Shown piece after piece: positions 1 to 5,707 of a stretch of DNA of 5,707 nucleotides. The DNA is from Deltaproteobacteria bacterium (GTDB lineage Bacteria; Desulfobacterota; Desulfovibrionia; Desulfovibrionales; Desulfovibrionaceae): the NCBI GenBank assembly GCA_020861205.1, contig JAJBSY010000444.1:1-5707 (forward strand), read 5' to 3'. The notes under the pieces are model-generated. The model worked only from the letters and a program-made list of their open reading frames with translations, did no database searches and was not told the DNA's origin. The position numbers were made by a program, and so were the translations under genes. Each line of letters begins with the position of its first letter. Within the stretch, counting starts at the first letter, position 1.

Positions 1-457
1 CGGTCTGGCTTGCGGCATCGCGCTTGCCGGAATCAAAAAAAGTATGTCGTACATGACCTACGTGCTTTTGGGTGACGGCGAGTTGAACGAAGGGAGTATT
101 TGGGAGGGTTTTCTTTTCGCGGCCCATCACAAGTTAAATAATCTTGTTGTCATTATTGATCGTAACCATATGTGCTGCGCCGGCTACACCGAAAATATCC
201 TTCAGTTGGAACCGCTGGATAAAAAACTGGAGAGTTTTGGACTGGCGGTCTGCACAGTGGACGGCCATAATTGCACAGAACTCGCCGACGAACTGAGGCG
301 ATTACGCTCGCGTCCGGTTTCCGGTCCGACGTGTATTATTGCGGAGACGGTTAAGGGAAAAGGGCTGCCTTCAGTTGAAAGTACACCCATGTGCCACCAC
401 TACAGTCCGAAAGGCGAAGAGCTTGAGAAAGCTTTTGCCGAATTGCGCGGAGAATAA
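1..457 (+). CDS. Split transketolase, N-terminal (TPP-binding) subunit, 5'-truncated by window edge
   Basis: Open from the left edge (first full codon at base 2) to a TAA at 455-457, giving 151 visible residues. Transketolase N-terminal subunits are usually about 270-280 residues, so roughly the first 120 are outside the window. The fragment holds the thiamine pyrophosphate/metal motif: GDGELNEG at fragment residues 24-31, followed about 25 residues later by IIDRN. Asp25 and Asn55 are the expected Mg2+ ligands. WEG and AHHKLNNL between them are also typical of the family. Transketolases move a two-carbon ketol unit between sugar phosphates in the cytoplasm. The protein stops after the PP domain, and the pyrimidine-binding half is the next gene, one base away, so the two presumably form one enzyme. 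Family assignment is firm. The in vivo substrate is unknown, and a specialised role in sugar precursor synthesis is inferred from the neighbours. Confidence 0.93.
   Translation, partial: GLACGIALAGIKKSMSYMTYVLLGDGELNEGSIWEGFLFAAHHKLNNLVVIIDRNHMCCAGYTENILQLEPLDKKLESFGLAVCTVDGHNCTELADELRRLRSRPVSGPTCIIAETVKGKGLPSVESTPMCHHYSPKGEELEKAFAELRGE
449..452 (+). promoter_or_regulatory. Ribosome binding site for the C-terminal transketolase subunit
   Basis: GGAG lies six bases before the ATG at 459, inside the last codons of the upstream subunit gene. It supports the start at 459 over the upstream in-frame ATG at 339, which would overlap the previous gene by about 120 bases. Its position suggests translational coupling of the two subunits. 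Confidence 0.6.
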
Positions 458-458
458 C

Positions 459-1388
459 ATGGAAACCATGCGCGACGCGTTTTTCAATACGCTTTTTCCC
501 TTTGCGAAAGAGGATCCCTCCATAATGGTGCTGACCTCGGATTTCTCCGCTCCGTCTTTTGACCGGTATCGCACGGACCTGCCTGGGCAGTTCATCAATA
601 CCGGCATCTCGGAACAGAACACTGTCCTTGTCGCTTCCGGCCTCGCCATGTCGGGAATGAAGGTGTTCGTGGTGAGTATTGCTCCGTTTATAACCATGCG
701 TTGTTTTGAGCAGATAAGGCTGTTCCCGGCGGATATGAATCTGAACGTGACTATAGTAGGCGTGGGTGCCGGCTTCAGCTATACGGAAGCCGGCGCGACC
801 CACCATAGTGTGGAAGATATCGGCCTTATGCGCCTTTTGCCGCATATGCTCGTTTTTTCGGCAAGCGATAATGCGGAAGTCCGTCATTTCGTCCACCGGA
901 TACTGGATACCGGCGGCCCATCCTATGTTCGCCTGGACAGGAGATCTTTGCCCGACCTGTACCCACAAGACACGACATTCGGTAATTCGCTTTCCGTTTT
1001 GTCTCCGGTCAGCAAAGTCAACTTTCTGACTACGGGGTATACGACCCATCTGGCAGTGGAGTTGGCAAGTACTTTACGCGATAATGGCATCACGGTAGGT
1101 ATTGTTGACGCATTTTCCCTTCCCCTGGATCCGCGTGAGTTTGCGGAAACATTCGGCGGAGCCGAGCTAATCGTGTCCCTGGAAGAACATGTCGCCTCCG
1201 GAGGGTTGGGTGAAGCCGCCAGATTGCTGCTGGCTGAATGCGACGCAGCGATGAGGTTGAAGGCCTTCGCCTTGAACGTGCGCGAAGGTTTGTGTCACAG
1301 CTATGGACCGCGATCCGCCCTTCAGGCCAGGCACGGCCTTGACAAAGAGGATATCCTTAGAGAGGTCCGAGGGTTTTATGAGCGGTAA
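459..1388 (+). CDS. Split transketolase, C-terminal (pyrimidine-binding) subunit
   Basis: Encodes 309 residues, the usual size for this subunit (about 300-320). The start at 459 is preceded by GGAG and gives an N-terminus (METMRDAFFN) that matches where the family begins. The Pyr domain occupies roughly residues 1-170. It includes INTGISEQN with Glu52, the position of the conserved glutamate that activates the TPP aminopyrimidine, and the ATHHSVEDIGLMR segment (about 113-125) typical of transketolase-like and DXS-like enzymes. The transketolase C-terminal domain follows from about residue 185, with VDAFSLPLD near 216-224 and LEEHVASGGLGEA near 241-253. The gene starts one base after the stop of the TPP-binding subunit and its end overlaps the next gene by 11 bases. 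A pair this compact, inside a sugar-nucleotide cluster, suggests a dedicated enzyme, not the housekeeping TktA. The substrate is unknown; supply of sedoheptulose 7-phosphate is one possibility. Confidence 0.92.
   Translation: METMRDAFFNTLFPFAKEDPSIMVLTSDFSAPSFDRYRTDLPGQFINTGISEQNTVLVASGLAMSGMKVFVVSIAPFITMRCFEQIRLFPADMNLNVTIVGVGAGFSYTEAGATHHSVEDIGLMRLLPHMLVFSASDNAEVRHFVHRILDTGGPSYVRLDRRSLPDLYPQDTTFGNSLSVLSPVSKVNFLTTGYTTHLAVELASTLRDNGITVGIVDAFSLPLDPREFAETFGGAELIVSLEEHVASGGLGEAARLLLAECDAAMRLKAFALNVREGLCHSYGPRSALQARHGLDKEDILREVRGFYER
1369..1373 (+). promoter_or_regulatory. Ribosome binding site for the methyltransferase-like gene
   Basis: GAGGG ends four bases before the ATG at 1378, with a second purine-rich run, AGAGGT, at 1361-1366. 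Both lie in the end of the transketolase gene. They favour the start at 1378 over the in-frame ATG at 1303. Confidence 0.5.
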
Positions 1389-2331
1389 CTTTTGCGAGGG
1401 GAAGCTCGCCACGGCACAATCCATTACGCCGGAAGATTTTTCCCGGTATTGGGGGAAACACTCCTTACCAGCCGGTTTCGAGACGTTTCTGAAAGCGATC
1501 AACACTCGGTATCGGGAGGCGAACAAGGTTGACCTTGAAGAATACATAGCGTCTTTTATCGCCAAAGTATCAAAGGTCAGCGCAACGAGGACGGAAGAAG
1601 ATAATCTTACCATTTTTGAGAAAGGGTGGGCGGAACATATCGCGCGCATCCAGAAGCATTGTGATCTTTCCGCATTGCGCCCAAAGTACTATGAGAGGGG
1701 CGTTCCTTATCTTCTCGGTGAAGGTTGCACCATGCATGTCTGCGAAAATCCGGGCTTGGCTGCGGACATGCAATTGCTTTATGTCCGCTATCTCATGTCA
1801 TCTCTGCTTGCAGAGTCAAAGACCATCCATGAATTCGGCAGCGGCACCGCCCAAAATCTTCTTGTCATGGCCTCCATGGCGCCCGACAGAACATTCCTCG
1901 GATATGAATGGACTGACTCTGGCGTCGCACTTGCCACTATGGTCGGGCAGAAATGTGGCTATAGTATATCCGGGCGCAAATTTGATATGCTCCGCCCGGA
2001 TCATTCCGTCGCAGTGAGAGGTGACGCTGTGCTTACTATCACTTCTGTAGAACAGTTAGGAGAAAATTACGATGCTTTTTTGGAGTATCTTCTGGAGCAA
2101 AAGCCATCCCTTGTTTTCCATATAGAACCGGATACGACTCCGCCCGCCATGCCAAGCATGTATCATTCACTGGCAGTTCTCTATATGCGGTTGCGCGGAT
2201 ATCCCCAGGCATTCACGCAAAAGCTGGTCGAACTGCAACGGCAGGAAAAGATTCATATTCTTTTGTCTCGGCAGTTGCCCTGGATGGCTGCATTCGGCAA
2301 CTACAGGTGCATTGCCTGGAAACCTTGTTGA
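1378..2331 (+). CDS. Class I SAM-dependent methyltransferase-like protein, substrate unknown
   Basis: Encodes 317 residues from the ATG at 1378. The recognisable part is a Rossmann methyltransferase core starting near residue 149. IHEFGSGTAQN (150-160) fits SAM-binding motif I (acidic-x-G-x-G). YEWTDSGV (176-183) sits at the end of the expected second strand, where the acidic ribose-binding residue lies. TITSVEQLGENYDAFLEYLL (220-239) and VFHIEP (246-251) fit the following strands and helices. The first 145 or so residues do not resemble a domain I know. They look largely helical and include a Tyr-rich stretch (KYYERGVPYLL, 103-113) and GCTMHVCENPG (116-126), and may form a substrate-recognition lid. 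No signal peptide or membrane segment is seen, so a cytoplasmic enzyme is likely. The 11-base overlap with the transketolase gene implies co-expression. It may methylate a sugar or a small precursor made by its neighbours, but that is inference, and loss of methyltransferase activity cannot be excluded. Confidence 0.72.
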   Translation: MSGNFCEGKLATAQSITPEDFSRYWGKHSLPAGFETFLKAINTRYREANKVDLEEYIASFIAKVSKVSATRTEEDNLTIFEKGWAEHIARIQKHCDLSALRPKYYERGVPYLLGEGCTMHVCENPGLAADMQLLYVRYLMSSLLAESKTIHEFGSGTAQNLLVMASMAPDRTFLGYEWTDSGVALATMVGQKCGYSISGRKFDMLRPDHSVAVRGDAVLTITSVEQLGENYDAFLEYLLEQKPSLVFHIEPDTTPPAMPSMYHSLAVLYMRLRGYPQAFTQKLVELQRQEKIHILLSRQLPWMAAFGNYRCIAWKPC

Positions 2332-2355
2332 TTTTGTATTTAAAGAGAATGAGCA

Positions 2356-3834
2356 ATGAATATGCAATGTGATGTGGTTTTATTACGCCCTAATGACAAA
2401 AAAGCGGTTTATAACGGTGTTACCCCCGGGGCCACGGCCTCGGATCCTCCGTACTGGCTAGCTTTGATGGGAGGCTGGTTGCGCGATAAGGGGATCCGGG
2501 TACGTCTGATCGACGCCGAGGCCGACAACATATCACCGGAAGAAACCGCCGCGCAACTGAGAGAGATCAATCCGCGGCTTATCGGTATTTTGACTTTAGG
2601 ATCAAATCTTACAGCCTCCACATGGAAAATGAATGGTGCGTCTTTGCTAGCTCGTGCCATCAAGGATGTCCTGCCGGATAGGCCTCTTTTTATGTGGGGG
2701 TATCATGTTTCCGCCTTGCCCGAGCGCACGCTTAAGGAAGAGGCTTGTGATTTCGTAATAGCCGGAGAAGGGTTTGCCACAATTCTGGAACTGACGGAGT
2801 CCATCCTGACAGAAAAGCGCCAGTACTCGCTTATCAAGGGCCTATGGTATAAAATTGACGACAAAATTGGCGGCAATAATGCCATGCAGCTTATTCGGGA
2901 CCTTGACGAGTTGCCCTATGACGGTTGGGACATGCTTCCGGTGCGCTCTTACAGGAATCATATGCACTTTGCGTTTGAAGACCTGTCAAAGCGTGACAGA
3001 TACGGCGCCATCATGACTAGTCTGGGGTGTCCCTATAATTGCTCGTATTGTGCAATCAGTTATTTTTCCGGCGACAAGGTCATGCGCTACAAGTCACCTG
3101 AAAAATGCATGGAAGAGATAGATTATTGGGTAGCCAAACAGGGTGTGTACTACCTGCGTATTCTTGATGAATGTTTTACAGTCAACAGAAAGCATGTTTT
3201 TGACTTTTGCAATCTCTTGATAGAGCGCGGCCATAAGCTGAGTATTTGGATTAACGCCCGCACAGATCTTGTGGATCAGGAGATGCTGGAGATCATGTCC
3301 AAGGCTGGTATCCGCTGGATAGGCTATGGATTTGAGAGCGGGAATATCCGCATTCGCAACACCGTGCAAAAGGGTCAGTACGATCTGGACAAAATCAAGA
3401 ATGTTGTAAAAATGACCCACGATGCGGGTATCTCTATTTGCTCCAATTTTATGTTCGGCCTTCCTGGTGATACGGTTGAGACTATGCAAGATACTCTGGC
3501 CTTGGCCCGAGAACTGTGTTGTGAACATCCGAATTTATACTGCACAATGGCATATCCCGGATCAAAACTGTACCGGGAGGCCCTTGCGCAGGGATGGGAA
3601 TTGCCGGATTCATGGCTTGGTTACGCACAACTTTCTTATGAAACCCATCCCTTGCCCACAGAATTTTTGAGTTCTGCGGAAGTTCTGGCCTTCAGGGACT
3701 TTGCGTTTCAAGAGTTTTACCGCAATAATCCACACTATTTTCAGAATATACGAAACAAGTTTGGAGACCAAGCAATAGCAGCGATTGAGGGTATGTTGCA
3801 GGGTAAAATACCACGTAAGTTGCTCGGTGATTGA
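2356..3834 (+). CDS. Radical SAM enzyme with cobalamin-binding-type N-terminal domain (BchE/class B-like architecture)
   Basis: Encodes 492 residues. The radical SAM cluster motif CPYNCSYC places the [4Fe-4S] ligands at Cys225, Cys229 and Cys232. Other family marks follow: ILDECFTVN (269-277), WINARTDL (298-305), GYGFESGN (323-330), FMFGLPGDT (365-373) and YPGSKLY (400-406). Residues 1-185 look like the Rossmann domain found ahead of the radical SAM barrel in B12-dependent family members: PPYWLALMGGWLRDKGIRVRL near 31-51, then WGYHVSALPE and DFVIAGEGFATI near 114-143. I do not see the DxHxxG motif that binds cobalamin through histidine, so B12 may bind base-on or differently, or not at all. 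Such enzymes often carry out C-methylation or other radical chemistry on unactivated carbons. The gene starts 24 bases after the methyltransferase gene. The Shine-Dalgarno is weak (GAGA at 2345-2348), and an in-frame ATG at 2362 is a minor alternative. The substrate is unknown; a sugar or lipid linked to the glycan is inferred from context. Confidence 0.88.
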   Translation: MNMQCDVVLLRPNDKKAVYNGVTPGATASDPPYWLALMGGWLRDKGIRVRLIDAEADNISPEETAAQLREINPRLIGILTLGSNLTASTWKMNGASLLARAIKDVLPDRPLFMWGYHVSALPERTLKEEACDFVIAGEGFATILELTESILTEKRQYSLIKGLWYKIDDKIGGNNAMQLIRDLDELPYDGWDMLPVRSYRNHMHFAFEDLSKRDRYGAIMTSLGCPYNCSYCAISYFSGDKVMRYKSPEKCMEEIDYWVAKQGVYYLRILDECFTVNRKHVFDFCNLLIERGHKLSIWINARTDLVDQEMLEIMSKAGIRWIGYGFESGNIRIRNTVQKGQYDLDKIKNVVKMTHDAGISICSNFMFGLPGDTVETMQDTLALARELCCEHPNLYCTMAYPGSKLYREALAQGWELPDSWLGYAQLSYETHPLPTEFLSSAEVLAFRDFAFQEFYRNNPHYFQNIRNKFGDQAIAAIEGMLQGKIPRKLLGD

Positions 3835-3858
3835 CGTGGAGTGTGATAATTGTATGGT
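3831..3858 (+). promoter_or_regulatory. Possible internal promoter ahead of the heptose genes
   Basis: The 39-base gap is the largest in the window. TTGACG (3831-3836) with TATGGT (3853-3858) at 16-base spacing resembles a sigma-70 promoter. Alternatively, TGTGATAAT (3842-3850) resembles an extended -10 element without a good -35. The two readings exclude one another. Chance matches of this quality are common, so this is only a candidate for separate expression of the heptose genes. Confidence 0.2.
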
Positions 3859-3873
3859 ACGGTTTGAAGTAAA

Positions 3874-5127
3874 GTGACTGGTGTGGCTTGCTCTGCGAAG
3901 CATACAAACGCTTTGACGACACAATGCGTCATCCTTGTCGGTGCCCAAGGAACGAGGTTGGGAGCCAGGGTGAGCGAAACTCCCAAGCCCATGCTGGATG
4001 TCGCGGGAAAGCCGTTTTTGACCTATTTGATACAGGAACTCGCACGTTTCGGTTTCACTAGGTTTCTCTTGTTGGCGGGATACCGGGCGGATGTTGTTAG
4101 CGACTATTTTTCCCATCCCGGAGCCGTTCCCGAAGGTCTTTCCATCACCGTGGCGGTGGAAGAAAAGCCAATGGGGACAGGGGGAGCTTTGCTCCAAGCG
4201 TCACACCTCCTTGATTCTGCTTTCCTGCTGTGCAATGGTGATTCGCTATGCCTTTTCAACCATCTGCGATTGACCGTCCCTCTGGAATATTCGGAAAGCT
4301 TAGCCCGCATAGCGTTGATGTCTATTGGCCACAACACTCGCTATGGACATGTAATCGTGAAGGACGGCCTGGTAACCGGCTTTGCCGAACGTTCCAACCA
4401 CAACGGACCGGGAATGATAAATGCGGGCATTTATTACATGCGGCGTGAAATTCTTGGAGCTATTCCGAGCGGGAAAGTGTCACTTGAGTCGGAAGTTTTC
4501 CCACACCTGGCCGAAAGGAAATTGTTGGAGGGTGAACAGATTTCACCCCATTTTTTCATTGACATAGGTATTCCTGATGATTTGATGCGGGCGCAAAAGG
4601 CTGTTCCCCGCGCACTTCGTCGCCCGGCTGTTTTTTTCGACAGAGATGGCGTGTTGAACCATGATTTCGGTCATGTGCATGCCGTCTGTGATTTGCAATG
4701 GATCGAGGGGGCACGCGAAAGCATTCTGGCGTGCAATAATGCGGGGTATCTTGTTTTTGTGGTGACCAACCAAGCGGGTATAGCCAAAGGGTATTACACT
4801 GAAGCCAATATGCATTCTCTTCACGCCCATATGCAGGAAGAGCTGCACACTATGAACGCGCACATTGACGCGTTTGCCTTTTGCCCGCATCACCCCGAGG
4901 GAGTCGTGCCTGAATTACGGCAAACCTGCCTGTGTCGCAAGCCTCAGCCGGGAATGCTCTTGCGGCTTTGTAATGATTGGGCTATAGATCTCTCCTCAAG
5001 TTTTTTAATTGGCGACAAGCCGTCAGACATGCAGGCGGCCGAGGCAGCCGGGATTCCCGGATATCTTTTTCCCGGCGGGAGCCTTCTTGATGTCCTCTTA
5101 CCTCGCCTGCGCGGCGTCAAAGCCTGA
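3874..5127 (+). CDS. Bifunctional heptose-1-phosphate guanylyltransferase (HddC-like) / heptose-1,7-bisphosphate phosphatase (GmhB-like)
   Basis: Encodes 417 residues in two fused enzymes. Residues about 17-240 are a sugar-phosphate nucleotidyltransferase: VILVGAQGTRLG (19-30), TPKPM (36-40), EKPMGTGGAL (97-106), NGDS with metal-binding Asp123, and FIDIGIPDDL (228-237). Residues about 251-417 are a HAD-IIIA phosphatase: motif I FFDRDGVLN with nucleophile Asp256 and acid/base Asp258, motif II VTNQ (297-300), a zinc site of Cys337, His339, Cys352 and Cys354 as in GmhB, then CRKPQPGM, and motif IV IGDKPSDM with Asp381 and Asp385. The phosphatase would convert heptose 1,7-bisphosphate to the 1-phosphate, and the transferase would activate that with a nucleotide, most likely GTP given the HddA-like neighbour. 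The signature glycine 24 of the usual GGxGTRL is Ala here. The start is uncertain: GTG at 3874 has only a weak ribosome site, an in-frame TGA at 3865-3867 limits upstream extension, and GTG 3883 or TTG 3913 are alternatives. Sugar and nucleotide specificity are inferred. Confidence 0.87.
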   Translation: MTGVACSAKHTNALTTQCVILVGAQGTRLGARVSETPKPMLDVAGKPFLTYLIQELARFGFTRFLLLAGYRADVVSDYFSHPGAVPEGLSITVAVEEKPMGTGGALLQASHLLDSAFLLCNGDSLCLFNHLRLTVPLEYSESLARIALMSIGHNTRYGHVIVKDGLVTGFAERSNHNGPGMINAGIYYMRREILGAIPSGKVSLESEVFPHLAERKLLEGEQISPHFFIDIGIPDDLMRAQKAVPRALRRPAVFFDRDGVLNHDFGHVHAVCDLQWIEGARESILACNNAGYLVFVVTNQAGIAKGYYTEANMHSLHAHMQEELHTMNAHIDAFAFCPHHPEGVVPELRQTCLCRKPQPGMLLRLCNDWAIDLSSSFLIGDKPSDMQAAEAAGIPGYLFPGGSLLDVLLPRLRGVKA

Positions 5128-5136
5128 GAACATTCC

Positions 5137-5707
5137 ATGATTATCACAAGAACGCCGTACCGCGTTTCTTTTTTCGGAGGCGGAACAGATTTTCCTCAAT
5201 ACTACGAGGAACATGGGGGCTCCGTCATCTCGTGTACTATCAACAGGTATTCCTATCTTCAGTGCCGTATTCTGCCACCTTTTTTCGACCACCGCTACCG
5301 CATTCGGTATTTTCAAACAGAACGGACGAGAAGTATCGATGAGATAGAGCATCCTTCTGTAAGAGAGTGCTTGCGCTTTCTTAATTACCAACACCCACTT
5401 GAGGTTTTGCATTCCGGAGATATTCCTGCCATGTCGGGGATCGGGTCGAGTTCTTCTTTTACCGTGGGTTTTCTCCTGGCACTTCACGGGCTTATGGGAA
5501 AAATGATCACCAAGAGAGAGCTTGCACAACAAGCAATAGAGGTTGAGCAGCAATGGATACAAGAGCATGTCGGATCACAGGATCAATATGCCGCCGCGTT
5601 CGGTGGATTTAACCGTATCGATTTCGGACTTGGTAAGCAGATACGCCTGACACCCCTCATGCTGAAACCGGAAAAGCTGCAACACCTCCAGGACAACCGC
5701 CGTTTTT
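5137..5707 (+). CDS. hddA: D-glycero-alpha-D-manno-heptose 7-phosphate kinase, 3'-truncated by window edge
   Basis: An open frame from the ATG at 5137 runs without a stop to the right edge, giving 190 visible residues; the family is usually about 340. It is a GHMP-superfamily kinase. RTPYRVSFFGGGTDFP (5-20) is the N-terminal signature. PPFFDHRYRIRY (47-58) and HPSVRECLRFL (72-82) are blocks I associate with heptose 7-phosphate kinases specifically. PAMSGIGSSSSFTVG (97-111) is the ATP phosphate-binding loop. GSQDQYAAAFGG (146-157) carries the probable catalytic Asp149. It would phosphorylate C1 of D-glycero-D-manno-heptose 7-phosphate with ATP, giving the 1,7-bisphosphate that the preceding fusion protein would then process. 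The gene starts nine bases after that gene, with a weak ribosome site (GAGA at 5126-5129), consistent with one operon. Related fucose or mannose kinases are a less likely alternative. Confidence 0.88.
   Translation, partial: MIITRTPYRVSFFGGGTDFPQYYEEHGGSVISCTINRYSYLQCRILPPFFDHRYRIRYFQTERTRSIDEIEHPSVRECLRFLNYQHPLEVLHSGDIPAMSGIGSSSSFTVGFLLALHGLMGKMITKRELAQQAIEVEQQWIQEHVGSQDQYAAAFGGFNRIDFGLGKQIRLTPLMLKPEKLQHLQDNRRF

Noticed and set aside
339..458. Upstream start at 339 for the C-terminal transketolase subunit
   Set aside because: It would overlap the TPP-binding subunit by about 120 bases with residues unlike the family. The start at 459 has a GGAG at good spacing.
455..461. Frameshift splitting a single-chain transketolase
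   Set aside because: The two halves have a proper stop, a ribosome site and a start. Naturally split transketolases with this exact boundary are a known family, so this is not a broken gene.
351..1049. Long reverse-strand open frame (232 codons) opposite the transketolase subunits
   Set aside because: It lies opposite two well-supported transketolase genes, and its translation shows no recognisable domain.
1303..1377. Upstream start at 1303 for the methyltransferase-like gene
   Set aside because: It would add 25 residues inside the transketolase coding region. The ATG at 1378 has a GAGGG upstream and gives a short overlap.
1167..1649. Reverse-strand open frame (160 codons)
   Set aside because: It is antisense to the transketolase C-terminal domain and the methyltransferase N-terminus, with no recognisable motif.
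2332..2355. Possible terminator or regulatory element between the methyltransferase and radical SAM genes
   Set aside because: The 24 bases are A/T-rich but show no inverted repeat or hairpin followed by a T run.
3610..4197. Reverse-strand open frame (195 codons) spanning the gap before the bifunctional gene
   Set aside because: It overlaps the ends of two strong + strand genes with clear motifs, and its product is low-complexity in character with no family features.
5098..5568. Reverse-strand open frame (156 codons) opposite hddA
   Set aside because: The + strand frame carries the complete GHMP kinase motifs, so this is a shadow.

Overview
The window looks like part of a bacterial surface-polysaccharide (LPS, O-antigen, capsule or S-layer glycan) biosynthesis locus. 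Six genes lie head to tail on the + strand and fill almost all of the sequence. The longest gap between genes is 39 bases (3835-3873), and two of the five junctions are only a base apart or overlapping. No RNA genes, insertion sequences, CRISPR arrays or clear terminators are visible. Base composition looks moderate (about half G+C by eye, not counted) and fairly even. The heptose genes and the two radical/TPP enzyme types suggest a bacterium with an anaerobic or facultative lifestyle, probably Gram-negative. A Desulfovibrio-like proteobacterium is only a guess from overall impression.

Layout. (1) 1-457: 3' part of a gene for the N-terminal (TPP-binding) subunit of a split transketolase; its start lies upstream of the window. 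(2) 459-1388: the matching C-terminal transketolase subunit. (3) 1378-2331: a class I SAM-dependent methyltransferase-like protein of unknown substrate. (4) 2356-3834: a radical SAM enzyme with a cobalamin-binding-type N-terminal domain. (5) 3874-5127: a fusion of a sugar-1-phosphate nucleotidyltransferase (HddC-like) and a HAD-family heptose-bisphosphate phosphatase (GmhB-like). (6) 5137-5707: the 5' part of a GHMP kinase closely resembling D-glycero-alpha-D-manno-heptose 7-phosphate kinase (HddA); it runs off the right edge.

How they fit together. Genes 5 and 6 supply three of the four activities of the GDP-D-glycero-alpha-D-manno-heptose route: 7-phosphate to 1,7-bisphosphate (HddA), to 1-phosphate (GmhB-like half), to GDP-heptose (HddC-like half). 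The missing step, the sedoheptulose-7-phosphate isomerase GmhA, is not in the window and may lie downstream. Sedoheptulose 7-phosphate is itself a transketolase product, so the dedicated split transketolase could feed this pathway. It could instead add a two-carbon ketol unit to some other sugar or precursor. The methyltransferase and radical SAM genes between the two blocks suggest an additional modification whose substrate the sequence does not reveal. The combination, rather than any single gene, is the most interesting aspect of the window.
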